A DNA stretch of 64,000 bases from Marinigracilibium pacificum (lineage in GTDB: Bacteria > Bacteroidota > Bacteroidia > Cytophagales > Cyclobacteriaceae): positions 186,001 through 250,000 of the forward strand of contig NZ_JABBNU010000002.1 in the NCBI RefSeq assembly GCF_012926615.1. The letters are read 5' to 3'. Below the pieces are notes generated by a model. That model saw nothing but the letters and a program-made list of their open reading frames with translations. It did not search any database and was not told the DNA's origin. The position numbers were made by a program, and so were the translations under genes. Of the stretch, positions 56,135 to 64,000 are shown in pieces. How positions within the stretch are numbered: the first letter of the stretch is position 1; each line of letters starts with the position of its first letter.

Positions 56135-57604
56135 ATGCAATTCAAGAAATTTTTACTACCGGCAGTTATAGCAGTATTGTTTTCTGCTTGTGATGACAAA
56201 GATGGAGGAGGTCAGCAGCTACCAGTTGTTGATCCTGCAGTTGAGTTAAAGGCTCACTCGATTACGCCAAATTTTTTATCATTAACATCACAATTTTCTG
56301 ATGTTGATATTTATCCGATTTTAACTTCTGAAGATCAATTATCCGGCTCACCTGATTTCGTCTATGGATCAATGGCTGACGGTGCAGGGTTAATTAAAAA
56401 TGATGACGGTACTTTTACCCTTATCAATAATATTGAAGCAGACTATTCAATTGCAAGAATCAAGTTTGACAAGACATTTAAGCCTGTTAGCGGTGAGTAT
56501 ATCCTTAATGCTGCCGCATCAGCTTTCACTGCTCAGTGTTCAGGTTCTCTAATTTCACCTGAAGAGCATGGTTTCGGTCCATTATACCTTTCAGGAGGCG
56601 AGTGGGGTGGATCTTCAAAAGGAGTTTTTGTTACAGATCCGTTTAAAAGTGCTGATGATGCCGGAGTTCCTGAAATGCTTACAGCAATGGGGCAGTGGTC
56701 AACAGAAAATGCCGTGGCAATAGGTAAAGATGCCTATACTGACAAAACTGTAGTATTTATTGGTGATGACCATTCTGATAATGAAGTGCCATCAGGTCAG
56801 TTAGGAATGTATGTAGGAGACCGTGGTGACCTAAGTGGAGGTAAACTTTATGGTTTGAAAGTAACTACTGAAGGTGTTGTTTATGAAATGGACATGGAAG
56901 AAGGAGTTAGCTATGATGCTGAATTTGTTGAGCTAACAGAAAAAAATATCGACCTTCTTGATGCTGAAGCTAAAGAAAAAGGAGTTATGGGATTCTCAAG
57001 ACTTGAGGATATCGACTGGAGAAGAGGTAGCGCAGATAACAATAGAGAGGTTTATTTTGCAGTAACCGGACGTAAGAAGGATGGACTTGCAGGAAAAGGT
57101 ACTTTCTACGGAAGAATATATAAGGTTGAGTTGAATGATACGGATCCTACAGGAGCAGCTAAAATCACTTGCGTTCTTGATGGAGATATTCTTGATGGAA
57201 AAGCAGCTTCTTTCCATAGCCCGGATAACATCGTTGTAACAGAAAATTTTGCATACATTCAAGAAGATCCTAATGGATATCCTGATACTCCGGCTAAGAC
57301 TCATTATGCCAGACTGTATCAATATAACCTTAATACTGGTGAGTTAAAAACTGTTCTTGAATGCGATCAGGTAGCTGCAGCTGCTCAAGGTTATGGTAGT
57401 GCTACCAGTATCTGGGAAATCACAGGGATGATTGATATATCTGATATCATTGGTGTTGATGAAACATTCCTTGTTATAACTCAAAACCATGGCTGGGAGA
57501 AAGAAGATGGTACACCTTTTACTGATCCAAAAGCTATGACTAACATTGGTGAGAGTACAAAAGAAGGAAGTATGCTTTATATTATTAATGGATTAGGTAG
57601 ATAA
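56135..57604 (+). CDS. PhoX-like (DUF839) lipoprotein
   Basis: The 489-residue protein has a lipoprotein signal ending LFSAC (Cys19) and a propeller-like body with PhoX-family traits: GMYVGDRGDLSGGKLYGL, FSRLEDIDWRRG, VYFAVTGRK, FHSPDNIVV, YIQEDPNGY and a C-terminal VITQNHGWEKED. PhoX enzymes are calcium/iron phosphatases that release phosphate from organic esters, and the family is exported. The Bacteroidota version is divergent, so activity is inferred. The di-heme peroxidase gene begins 12 nt after its stop, and the repeats upstream look like a phosphate-type control region. Confidence 0.78.
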   Translation: MQFKKFLLPAVIAVLFSACDDKDGGGQQLPVVDPAVELKAHSITPNFLSLTSQFSDVDIYPILTSEDQLSGSPDFVYGSMADGAGLIKNDDGTFTLINNIEADYSIARIKFDKTFKPVSGEYILNAAASAFTAQCSGSLISPEEHGFGPLYLSGGEWGGSSKGVFVTDPFKSADDAGVPEMLTAMGQWSTENAVAIGKDAYTDKTVVFIGDDHSDNEVPSGQLGMYVGDRGDLSGGKLYGLKVTTEGVVYEMDMEEGVSYDAEFVELTEKNIDLLDAEAKEKGVMGFSRLEDIDWRRGSADNNREVYFAVTGRKKDGLAGKGTFYGRIYKVELNDTDPTGAAKITCVLDGDILDGKAASFHSPDNIVVTENFAYIQEDPNGYPDTPAKTHYARLYQYNLNTGELKTVLECDQVAAAAQGYGSATSIWEITGMIDISDIIGVDETFLVITQNHGWEKEDGTPFTDPKAMTNIGESTKEGSMLYIINGLGR

Positions 57605-57616
57605 TCTGATTCGATA

Positions 57617-59416
57617 ATGAATTTATCAGTTAAACTATATGCAATCATTGAGGCTTGTTTATTAATAAGCCTCTTTGCTTTTTCTTGTATTAATGAAAAA
57701 GCTTCTCTTGCTGATGAAAAGCCATTTTCAAAGATGGATTCATTATATCGTAGTGATCTTTCATTTTGTGTAAATGATTTAGAATCAATTATTAATTCGC
57801 CAGACTCAGAACAAAAGCAAAGACATTATTTAGATGCCCGGCTAAGATTTAAAAAATTAGAACCTGTTCTTGGCTTTGTAGATATTGAAAATTACAAATA
57901 TCTGAATCAACCCAATATTCTAAAAATTGAGGAGGAAGATCAGACTGATATTAAAATTTTTAAACCCTCAGGATTTCAGGTTTTAGAAGAGAATTTATTT
58001 TTAGATGATCCTGATACAGCACAGGTAAATGCTATAGCTAAAGCTATCATTGGGAGGTTAAAACTTGTTGAAAACACTACCTCATTAACAAATTATAAAG
58101 ATTACCATATCTTTTGGATGATCAGGAAGGAACTAATAAGAATTGCTTTAACAGGTATTACAGGTTTTGACTCTCCGGTTCTTGAAAATTCATTGATGGA
58201 AAGCAGGGTGGCTTATCAGCGAGTTGGAGATTATATAAAAGCTTCAGGGTTATTAGTTGAACATCCGGAATTATCTAAAAAATGGAACAAATCTATCCAA
58301 AATGCTATGTTGTCTTTGGAGGGGGATTTTGAGAATTTTAACAGGTATGAATTCATCAAGGGAGTCACTCATAACCAATTAGCTCTTTGGAATGAATCGG
58401 TTAATCAATTAGATGTTGAATTTCCATTTGAACTGGCTTTCAATAATGAAATGACTACATTATTTTCTGCTGAAACTTTTAATGATGATTTTTTTGCTGA
58501 AAGAAGGAATAAAGAATCCAATGAAGCTCAGGTTTTATTAGGTCAGGCTTTGTTTTCTGACAAAAGGCTATCTGAGAATAATCAGATGAGTTGTGCCACT
58601 TGTCATAAAGCAGAAAAGGCGTTTACAGATGGTAAAAAGACATTCCAAGGACAAAATAGAAATACACCAACATTAAATTATGCTCATCTTCAACAAGGAT
58701 TTTTTTATGATAACCGAAGTGGAAGTCTTGAAGGGCAAATTGTTTCTGTTGTAAAAAACAGGAATGAATTTCATACAGATTTGAGAACGATTATAGAAAA
58801 AGTCGGAAAGATTGAGGATTATAAAAATGCATTTGATACCATTTACTCCAATGGGTTAACTGAATATACCCTGAGACATTCGATATCAAGTTTTATCAGG
58901 GATTTGGCTCCATTTGATTCTAAATTTGACAGATCAATTAATGGAGATGATCAATTGTCAGAAGAGGAAATAAATGGGTTTAACCTATTCATGGGAAAAG
59001 CAAAATGTGCAACATGTCATTTTGCACCCTTGTTTAATGGAACCGTACCTCCAGATTTCACAGAATCTGAAATGGAAATGCTTGGAGTTCCTAAAACAAA
59101 TGATTTTGACAAGGCTGAAATAGACCCTGATCCAGGTAGATACGAATTGTTTAAGACAGATGAACGAAAGCATTTTTTCAAAACACCTACAATAAGAAAT
59201 GTAACACACACAGCACCATACATGCACAACGGGGTTTTTTCAACATTGGAGGAAGTTGTGGATTTTTATGACCGTGGCGGTGGTGTTGGGATAGGTATCA
59301 ACCTTGATAATCAGACGCTTCCCGGAGACCCATTAAACCTTACTGATGAAGAAAAGGACAATTTGATACTTTTTCTTCACACTCTTACCGACAGCCGATA
59401 TGAGGAATCTGAATAA
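57617..59416 (+). CDS. Di-heme cytochrome c peroxidase/MauG-like lipoprotein with long N-terminal domain
   Basis: The 599-residue protein has a lipoprotein-type signal ending FAFSC (Cys24), about 270 mainly helical residues of an unassigned, possibly imelysin-like N-terminal domain, and the di-heme peroxidase domain (LGQALFSDKRLSENNQMSC) with CxxCH sites at Cys326-His330 and Cys464-His468. C-type haems place it outside the cytoplasm. The domain is shared by cytochrome c peroxidases and MauG enzymes, so the electron donor and substrate are open. It starts 12 nt after the PhoX-like gene and ends at a terminator. The joint operon is the main clue to its role. Confidence 0.87.
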   Translation: MNLSVKLYAIIEACLLISLFAFSCINEKASLADEKPFSKMDSLYRSDLSFCVNDLESIINSPDSEQKQRHYLDARLRFKKLEPVLGFVDIENYKYLNQPNILKIEEEDQTDIKIFKPSGFQVLEENLFLDDPDTAQVNAIAKAIIGRLKLVENTTSLTNYKDYHIFWMIRKELIRIALTGITGFDSPVLENSLMESRVAYQRVGDYIKASGLLVEHPELSKKWNKSIQNAMLSLEGDFENFNRYEFIKGVTHNQLALWNESVNQLDVEFPFELAFNNEMTTLFSAETFNDDFFAERRNKESNEAQVLLGQALFSDKRLSENNQMSCATCHKAEKAFTDGKKTFQGQNRNTPTLNYAHLQQGFFYDNRSGSLEGQIVSVVKNRNEFHTDLRTIIEKVGKIEDYKNAFDTIYSNGLTEYTLRHSISSFIRDLAPFDSKFDRSINGDDQLSEEEINGFNLFMGKAKCATCHFAPLFNGTVPPDFTESEMEMLGVPKTNDFDKAEIDPDPGRYELFKTDERKHFFKTPTIRNVTHTAPYMHNGVFSTLEEVVDFYDRGGGVGIGINLDNQTLPGDPLNLTDEEKDNLILFLHTLTDSRYEESE

Positions 59417-59434
59417 CCTGAAGGTTGATTACTG

Positions 59435-59460
59435 ATAAGGCCGGATATCGGCCTTATTTT
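59435..59460. terminator. Bidirectional intrinsic terminator at 59.4 kb
   Basis: ATAAGGCCG (59435-59443) and CGGCCTTAT (59449-59457) form a 9-bp stem with a 5-nt loop and a T-run. It lies 18 nt after the peroxidase stop codon and contains the stop codon of the converging nitrilase-fusion gene at 59454-59456. Confidence 0.9.
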
Positions 59461-60983
59461 TTATTCCATTTCAAAGTGTAAAGATCTTTTCTTCTATCTT
59501 TTAGATTCTTGACAGATCCATAATTGTGAAGTCTCTTTAAAAGATCCAGATCAACATCTGCTATCAGGGTCATTTCTGTATTAGGGGTAGCTTCAGCTTT
59601 TACTCCATTATTAGGAAAAGCAAAGTCACTTGGTGTAAATACTGATGCTTGCCCATATTGGATGTCCATATTTTGAACTTTTGGAAGGTTACCAACCCCT
59701 CCTGCAATTGCTACATAGCATTCATTCTCTATAGCTCTGGCACGTGCACAGCTTGCCACTCTCGTATAACCATTTTGTGTGTCGGTTAAATAGGGTACAA
59801 ATAGGATCTGCAACCCTTCATCGGCCATAAGTCTTGGTAATTCCGGAAATTCAACGTCGTAACAGATCAATACTCCAATTTTTCCAGCGTCAGTATCAAA
59901 AACTTTTACTTCATTTCCACCGACCATTCCCCAGTAATACTGTTCATTTGGAGTAATATGAATCTTTTCGTATTGCTCAAAGGTTCCATTTCTTCTACAT
60001 AGGTACCCAACATTATACAAATGCCCGTCTTCTTTTATTAAAGGCATTGAACCGGTGATGATATTTACATTATAGGATATGGCGTATTCAAGTAATTTGT
60101 CTTTTAATGGAATAGTAAAACCGGCAAGAGCTCTAATGGCCTCGGATTCTTTCATTTCATTGCTGAATGCCATTAATGGGGCATTGAATAATTCAGGGAA
60201 TAAGGCGAAGTCACAATTATAACTTCCCAGAGTATCCACAAAAAACTCCATCTGCTCACAAAGTGATTCAAAGTCATTGAAAAGCCTCATTTGCCATTGT
60301 ATCAACCCGAGTCTAACCTCAGATTTTGGTTGAGTGATATCTTTTTCCTCCTTAGTATAATAAATATTATTCCATTCTAGTAGTGTGGCATATTCAAGTG
60401 ACTCAGTATCTCCGGTCAAATAGTTTTTGAGTACTTTTTTTACATGAAAGTCATTGGCCAACTGAAAGCTGAGAACCGGGTCAAATATTTCTTTATGCCT
60501 TACATTTTCGATATACTGTTTTGGAGTCATCTCGTCAGCATACTTATTGTAATTGGGTATTCGACCACCTGCTATAATAGATTTTAAGTTTAAGCGCTCA
60601 CATAAATCTTTACGAGCATCGTAGAGACGTCTTCCCAATCTTAGTCCTCTGTATTCAGGATGAATAAATACATCAATACCGTATAGCACGTTTCCATCTG
60701 GAGCATGTGTCTCAAAACTGTAATTCGCAATTACTTCATCATAAGTATGATCATCATCAAGATCATCATAATTGATTATTAAAGACAAGGCACATCCTGC
60801 TATTTTTCCGTCGGCTAAAACACAAATCTGACCTTCAGGGAATATATCCAGTAGTTTTTCTATATGGTGTTCTTCCCAATAATCTTCCTCCCATTCCTTA
60901 TAAGATTCGACCATTGATTTTCGAAATCCACGATAGTCATCAATTTGAAGGGTTCTAAGTTCAACACTTGATACTTCACTCAT
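59454..60983 (-). CDS. GNAT acetyltransferase-nitrilase fusion protein
   Basis: The 509-residue protein has an N-terminal GNAT domain (about residues 7-180; FIHPEYRGLRLGRRLYDARK holds the acetyl-CoA loop) and a C-terminal carbon-nitrogen hydrolase domain from about 222, with the catalytic triad Glu264 (LFPELFN), Lys340 (EKIHITPNE) and Cys374 (LICYDVEFPE). All catalytic residues are present. This fusion is a known architecture, and its substrate is not established. It lies 28 nt after msrA on the same strand, so the two are probably co-transcribed. Confidence 0.92.
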   Translation of the reverse strand: MSEVSSVELRTLQIDDYRGFRKSMVESYKEWEEDYWEEHHIEKLLDIFPEGQICVLADGKIAGCALSLIINYDDLDDDHTYDEVIANYSFETHAPDGNVLYGIDVFIHPEYRGLRLGRRLYDARKDLCERLNLKSIIAGGRIPNYNKYADEMTPKQYIENVRHKEIFDPVLSFQLANDFHVKKVLKNYLTGDTESLEYATLLEWNNIYYTKEEKDITQPKSEVRLGLIQWQMRLFNDFESLCEQMEFFVDTLGSYNCDFALFPELFNAPLMAFSNEMKESEAIRALAGFTIPLKDKLLEYAISYNVNIITGSMPLIKEDGHLYNVGYLCRRNGTFEQYEKIHITPNEQYYWGMVGGNEVKVFDTDAGKIGVLICYDVEFPELPRLMADEGLQILFVPYLTDTQNGYTRVASCARARAIENECYVAIAGGVGNLPKVQNMDIQYGQASVFTPSDFAFPNNGVKAEATPNTEMTLIADVDLDLLKRLHNYGSVKNLKDRRKDLYTLKWNKK

Positions 60984-61011
60984 AAAATAGATGTTTTAAA
61001 AACTAAGGATT

Positions 61012-61659
61012 TTAGTATTTAAGTAAGTTAGCAAACTTTTTGCGGACCTTGTCAATTTTTGGTCGGGATACATTTTTAATATATGGATCATTTGGATGAT
61101 GCATTTCATAATCCTGATGGTAATCCTCTGCTTTCCAGAACTTATCGTATGGATTTAACTGTGTAACTACCGGTTTGCTGCCATAGGTTCCTGATTTGTC
61201 AATCTCTTTTATAGCTTTCTCAGCCAGTTGTTTTTGATTTTTGTTATGGTAAAATATAGCCGAACGGTATTGCTTGCCTACATCAGGTCCCTGTCTATTT
61301 AGCTGGGTCGGGTCATGTGCTGTGAAGAATATGTCCAGTAATGTTTCATAACTTATCTGAGTGGGATCAAAATAAATTTCAACAGTCTCGGCATGATCTG
61401 TTTTACCGTAACTTACCTCTCGGTATGTAGGGTTTTTTGATTGCCCTCCTGAATAACCGCTGACCGCTTCATAGACACCTTTTATTTGTTCAAAACTGGC
61501 TTCAATACACCAAAAGCACCCGCCGGCAAATGTAGCAGTATCTAACTTCTGGTCTTCAATTTTTGATAGATCGTACTTCTTTCCGGATTCATGGTTCTGT
61601 GCTTCAGAATTACATGAAAATATCAATGTTGATATAACTAATAAAATAAGATTCTTCAT
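61012..61659 (-). CDS. msrA: Peptide-methionine (S)-S-oxide reductase, exported
   Basis: The 215-residue enzyme has a lipoprotein signal ending IFSC (Cys16) and the MsrA core: FAGGCFWCIEASFEQI with catalytic Cys48, then GYSGGQSKNPTYREVSYGKTDHAE. It reduces methionine-S-sulfoxide in oxidised proteins. The signal predicts envelope localisation, matching the exported KatG and other oxidative-stress lipoproteins in this window. No msrB is adjacent. The nitrilase-fusion gene follows 28 nt downstream. Confidence 0.94.
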   Translation of the reverse strand: MKNLILLVISTLIFSCNSEAQNHESGKKYDLSKIEDQKLDTATFAGGCFWCIEASFEQIKGVYEAVSGYSGGQSKNPTYREVSYGKTDHAETVEIYFDPTQISYETLLDIFFTAHDPTQLNRQGPDVGKQYRSAIFYHNKNQKQLAEKAIKEIDKSGTYGSKPVVTQLNPYDKFWKAEDYHQDYEMHHPNDPYIKNVSRPKIDKVRKKFANLLKY

Positions 61660-61731
61660 GGTTTTGATTTTCTTATGAAAACGGATTGCCCCAACACTGG
61701 TTCCTCATCTATGGTTAATCATTGTTAAATG

Positions 61732-62487
61732 TCATTCAGGATACCAATTCAGTAGTTTTACGGTAACTTCATTTGTTCCATTTTCAACTAACATTTTAAA
61801 CTTGTCTACATCAGCAAATCCACCCTGGCCACGGTAATGGAAAGGATAAACTTTCTTAGGTTTGAATTCAATTACTGCGCTGGCTGCCTGATCAACGGTC
61901 ATGGTATATGGAAGATTCATACATACAAAAGCTACATCAATGTTTGTTAATGTTCTCATCTCAGGAATATCTTCTGTGTCTCCACTTATATAAATTCTCT
62001 TACCCCCAATCGTCAGAATGTAACCATTTCCTCTTCCTTTTGGATGTCTTGAATCAGATGTCTCAGGAAGATTATACATCGGGATAGCGGCTACTTTTAT
62101 CCCCATAACTGATTTTTCCTCACCATTATTTATAATTATAGTTTCTTTTGAAGATATGTCAGTCATTTTTTTGTTTACCGCTTCCGGAACTATAAAAATA
62201 GAATTTGTTGTGTTGAGTGACTTAATTGTTTCTTCATTATAATGATCTCCATGTATGTCTGTGATTAAGATGATATCAGGATTCGGAAAAGTTTCGAATT
62301 TTTCTTTTCCACCATAAGGGTCAACATAAATTGTTAAACTATTCCATTTCAGAACCATTGTGGCATGCAGGATAGGGAAAAACTCAACGTCTCCATCTGC
62401 AGTTTTGATAGATTCCTGAGTGCTATTTTGTCCAAATAGAAGTGTTGAAGTTAATAGTATTGCTAAAATAAATGTTGTGCTTTTCAT
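61732..62487 (-). CDS. Exported metallo-beta-lactamase-fold hydrolase, UlaG-like
   Basis: The 251-residue protein has a signal peptide (ILAILLTSTLLFGQ) and an MBL-fold body: LTIYVDPYGG, LITDIHGDHYNEE with Asp77, His79, Asp81 and His82, ISGDTEDIPEM and YPFHYRGQGG. In the usual HxHxDH motif the first histidine is replaced by Asp77, so metal binding may differ from classical members. It resembles the UlaG-type subgroup of MBL proteins. It is transcribed ahead of msrA on the same strand, with a 72-nt gap. Confidence 0.85.
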   Translation of the reverse strand: MKSTTFILAILLTSTLLFGQNSTQESIKTADGDVEFFPILHATMVLKWNSLTIYVDPYGGKEKFETFPNPDIILITDIHGDHYNEETIKSLNTTNSIFIVPEAVNKKMTDISSKETIIINNGEEKSVMGIKVAAIPMYNLPETSDSRHPKGRGNGYILTIGGKRIYISGDTEDIPEMRTLTNIDVAFVCMNLPYTMTVDQAASAVIEFKPKKVYPFHYRGQGGFADVDKFKMLVENGTNEVTVKLLNWYPE

Positions 62488-62588
62488 ATCATTAAAACCC
62501 AGGTTTATTAAAAGTGTTTTTATTATAACAATATATAATTATTGGTGAAATAGTTAAACAAAGGCCTGATTTATTCGGTATATATAGT

Positions 62589-62939
62589 ATGACAAAAGAA
62601 GAAATAACTCAACATATCAGCCGCATTATTGATAACATAGCAATGATAAATTCTACAGTTGGTAAAACTGATTATCAATCATTTGTTAGAAATGAACAGG
62701 CTAAGGAAGCTGTGTACGAATATTTACAAGAGATAGGTCAAGCTTCATCAGAGCTTTATAATAATAGTGAAGAGGCAAGAAAATTACCGGTTGATACGCT
62801 TATGGCATTTAGAAATGCAAGATATAACCAGGAGGCAGAAATTGACCATCAGATGGTATTTAACTTAATCACCGGTGACCTGCAAGAAATAGCTGATCAA
62901 TTAAAGAATTCTGATTTATTCAAAAACACATGGAATTGA
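62589..62939 (+). CDS. Degenerate HepT-like (DUF86) protein without partner
   Basis: The 116-residue helical protein aligns with the HepT/DUF86 family: ISRIIDNIAMINSTVGKTDYQSF, AVYEYLQEIGQASSEL and EIDHQMVFNLITGDLQEIADQL. HepT toxins carry an RNxxxHxY RNase motif. Here the site reads RNARYNQE (residues 75-82), so His is Asn and Tyr is Glu, and nuclease activity is unlikely. The usual MNT nucleotidyltransferase antitoxin gene is absent on both sides. It ends 5 nt before the convergent CPxCG gene. Confidence 0.78.
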   Translation: MTKEEITQHISRIIDNIAMINSTVGKTDYQSFVRNEQAKEAVYEYLQEIGQASSELYNNSEEARKLPVDTLMAFRNARYNQEAEIDHQMVFNLITGDLQEIADQLKNSDLFKNTWN

Positions 62940-62944
62940 TCATT

Positions 62945-63136
62945 TTATTGATCTATTCCTCTTGCTTCGAAAAATTCAATGATTCCATTTGAAAATTTAT
63001 AATGGATTTCAATCGGATTGCAACAAACTTCGCAATCTTCAATATATTGTTGTTCATTTATTGACAGATCAAGGATCATTGATATTTCCTCTCCGCAATA
63101 AGGACAATTAAAACTATGCTCTGTTTCTCCTGTCAT
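62945..63136 (-). CDS. CPxCG-motif cysteine-rich protein
   Basis: The 63-residue protein has two cysteine pairs, CPYCG and CEVCC, which form a likely zinc-binding ribbon, and fits the CPxCG-related family (PF14255). Its start overlaps the end of the DUF2254 gene by 4 nt, so the two genes are translationally coupled. The molecular role is unknown. Confidence 0.85.
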   Translation of the reverse strand: MTGETEHSFNCPYCGEEISMILDLSINEQQYIEDCEVCCNPIEIHYKFSNGIIEFFEARGIDQ

Positions 63137-64000
63137 TGCCGGGTTGATTTTATTCTTTCACGTAAAGACCTTGCCAGGTTGGTAAGTCGTTTAACTTCAT
63201 ACTGATTTTCAAGATGCTTTTCACCCGTAGACAATAGATGATCGATATATTCATTGAAAATAGAGTCATAGTAATGTCTTTTTTTATCCAGGAAAATAAG
63301 CTTCTCAATGGTAGTCATGCAATTGTATAGAATCTGAAAATCGGTTTTCCCATAATTAATAATCGGATCAAAGGAAGATCTGAAAATATGTTCAAATTTT
63401 AGTGGTTCCATGAAGATAACCGGTTCGCCTTCTTCAGTATAAATTACTGGTTTGTCCATTTTATAAAGGCATACAGAATGCAAATCAGCTAATGAGTGTA
63501 TACAGGAAAGAGCTGTCGCGGGATCATTTATTCCTGGCGATAGTGCTTTAACAGCTATTTCAGTTAGTCTGGTAAAGCCATATTGATAGTGTGTATGTAT
63601 TATTTGGTCTGTGTAGAAATCAAAGCAGTTAAAAAGTTCATCAATAACATCTTTATTGATTTTATCAGGGGGTATACTTAAGAAAAAGAGCTGGGTTCCA
63701 CTTACTACATAGTCACCTCTATTATAGGGGATATAAATTTTAACTTCGTTTTCGGCAGCAATTTTGCTCATGGTCGATTTCTGGATGCCCTGATAATAGC
63801 CGCTTTCATTTGAGTTTACAGAATACCAATTGTTAAGGTTGGATACAACCCATTCTTCCTGGTATTCATCACGATCTATTTGATCTTGAAGAGAGTTTTG
63901 TAGCCTATCCTTGGTTTGGGAATGGATTTTTTGAATGACATGCCCATAATTAACGGATCTGGTTACATAATTAAGGAAATATATAAACAGAAAGATGTCT
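63133..64000 (-). CDS. DUF2254 membrane-protein family, C-terminal part (cut by window edge)
   Basis: The reading frame stays open from 63133 to the window end, so an internal ATG at 63771 is not the true start. Reading in from the edge gives IFLFIYFLNYVTRSVNYGHVIQ and SGYYQGIQ, then IPYNRGDYVVSGTQLFF and ALSPGINDPATA, all traits of DUF2254 proteins. Full-length members have N-terminal membrane helices that must lie beyond the window, and only about 289 residues of the soluble part are visible. No function is established. It is co-transcribed with the CPxCG gene. Confidence 0.85.
   Translation of the reverse strand, partial: DIFLFIYFLNYVTRSVNYGHVIQKIHSQTKDRLQNSLQDQIDRDEYQEEWVVSNLNNWYSVNSNESGYYQGIQKSTMSKIAAENEVKIYIPYNRGDYVVSGTQLFFLSIPPDKINKDVIDELFNCFDFYTDQIIHTHYQYGFTRLTEIAVKALSPGINDPATALSCIHSLADLHSVCLYKMDKPVIYTEEGEPVIFMEPLKFEHIFRSSFDPIINYGKTDFQILYNCMTTIEKLIFLDKKRHYYDSIFNEYIDHLLSTGEKHLENQYEVKRLTNLARSLRERIKSTRQ

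Noticed and set aside
63769-63771. ATG at 63771 as start of the DUF2254 gene
   Set aside because: The frame remains open on the upstream side to the window end and encodes family-typical residues, so the true start is outside the window.

Overview
The window looks like a chromosomal segment of a member of the Bacteroidota, most likely a marine Cytophagales-type bacterium. The reasons are: AT-rich DNA; a fused SecDF; a secreted protein with a type IX secretion (T9SS) C-terminal sorting domain; many short lipoprotein signals ending in SC or AC; almost no Shine-Dalgarno sequences; several upstream boxes matching the Bacteroidota -7 element TAnnTTTG, some with a TTG about 19 nt upstream; and a ligase-associated exonuclease/ATP-dependent ligase pair. 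The genus is an inference. No rRNA, tRNA, insertion sequence, prophage or CRISPR array was seen.

Layout. 1-11.3 kb is housekeeping: dxs (cut by the edge), scpA, a flippase-like membrane protein, ndk, an NrnA-like DHH phosphoesterase with two FKBP lipoproteins, the XTP/dITP pyrophosphatase, uridine kinase, a TrkA-type K+ regulator, a small membrane protein and secDF. 11.4-25.3 kb is a compact sensory block on the + strand: a LytTR response regulator, an OprP-like porin, an MCP, CheW, a CheY-like protein, CheA, a receiver-histidine kinase hybrid, CheR, CheB and a six-PAS LytS-type kinase. No flagellar genes are present, so the output is probably gliding or another surface behaviour. 25.3-45.1 kb is accessory: a DUF1254 lipoprotein, an exported KatG, a T9SS cargo protein, a serine hydrolase, a SnoaL-like lipoprotein, a sulfatase, a Sel1-repeat protein, a transglutaminase-like protein, a membrane-bound AraC regulator, an M61-like peptidase and several poorly known proteins.

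45.2-56 kb holds the exonuclease/ligase repair pair, an RMD1-family protein, an ECF sigma factor, a HEIGH metallopeptidase lipoprotein and then the most interesting unit: four overlapping genes encoding a C39-like peptidase, a RimK-like ATP-grasp ligase with an RLAN-type N-terminus, a GCS2-like amidoligase and an N-formylglutamate amidohydrolase-like enzyme, followed 45 nt later by an acyl-CoA synthetase. This looks like a pathway for an unknown amino-acid conjugate or for peptide modification. 56-64 kb has a PhoX-like lipoprotein and a di-heme peroxidase behind 11-bp repeats resembling a Pho box, then a GNAT-nitrilase fusion, MsrA, a metallo-beta-lactamase-fold protein, a degenerate orphan HepT-like protein, a CPxCG protein and a DUF2254 protein cut by the window end.

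Family calls rest on visible motifs and recalled family knowledge; no database search was run. Promoters, operators and substrate predictions are inferences.
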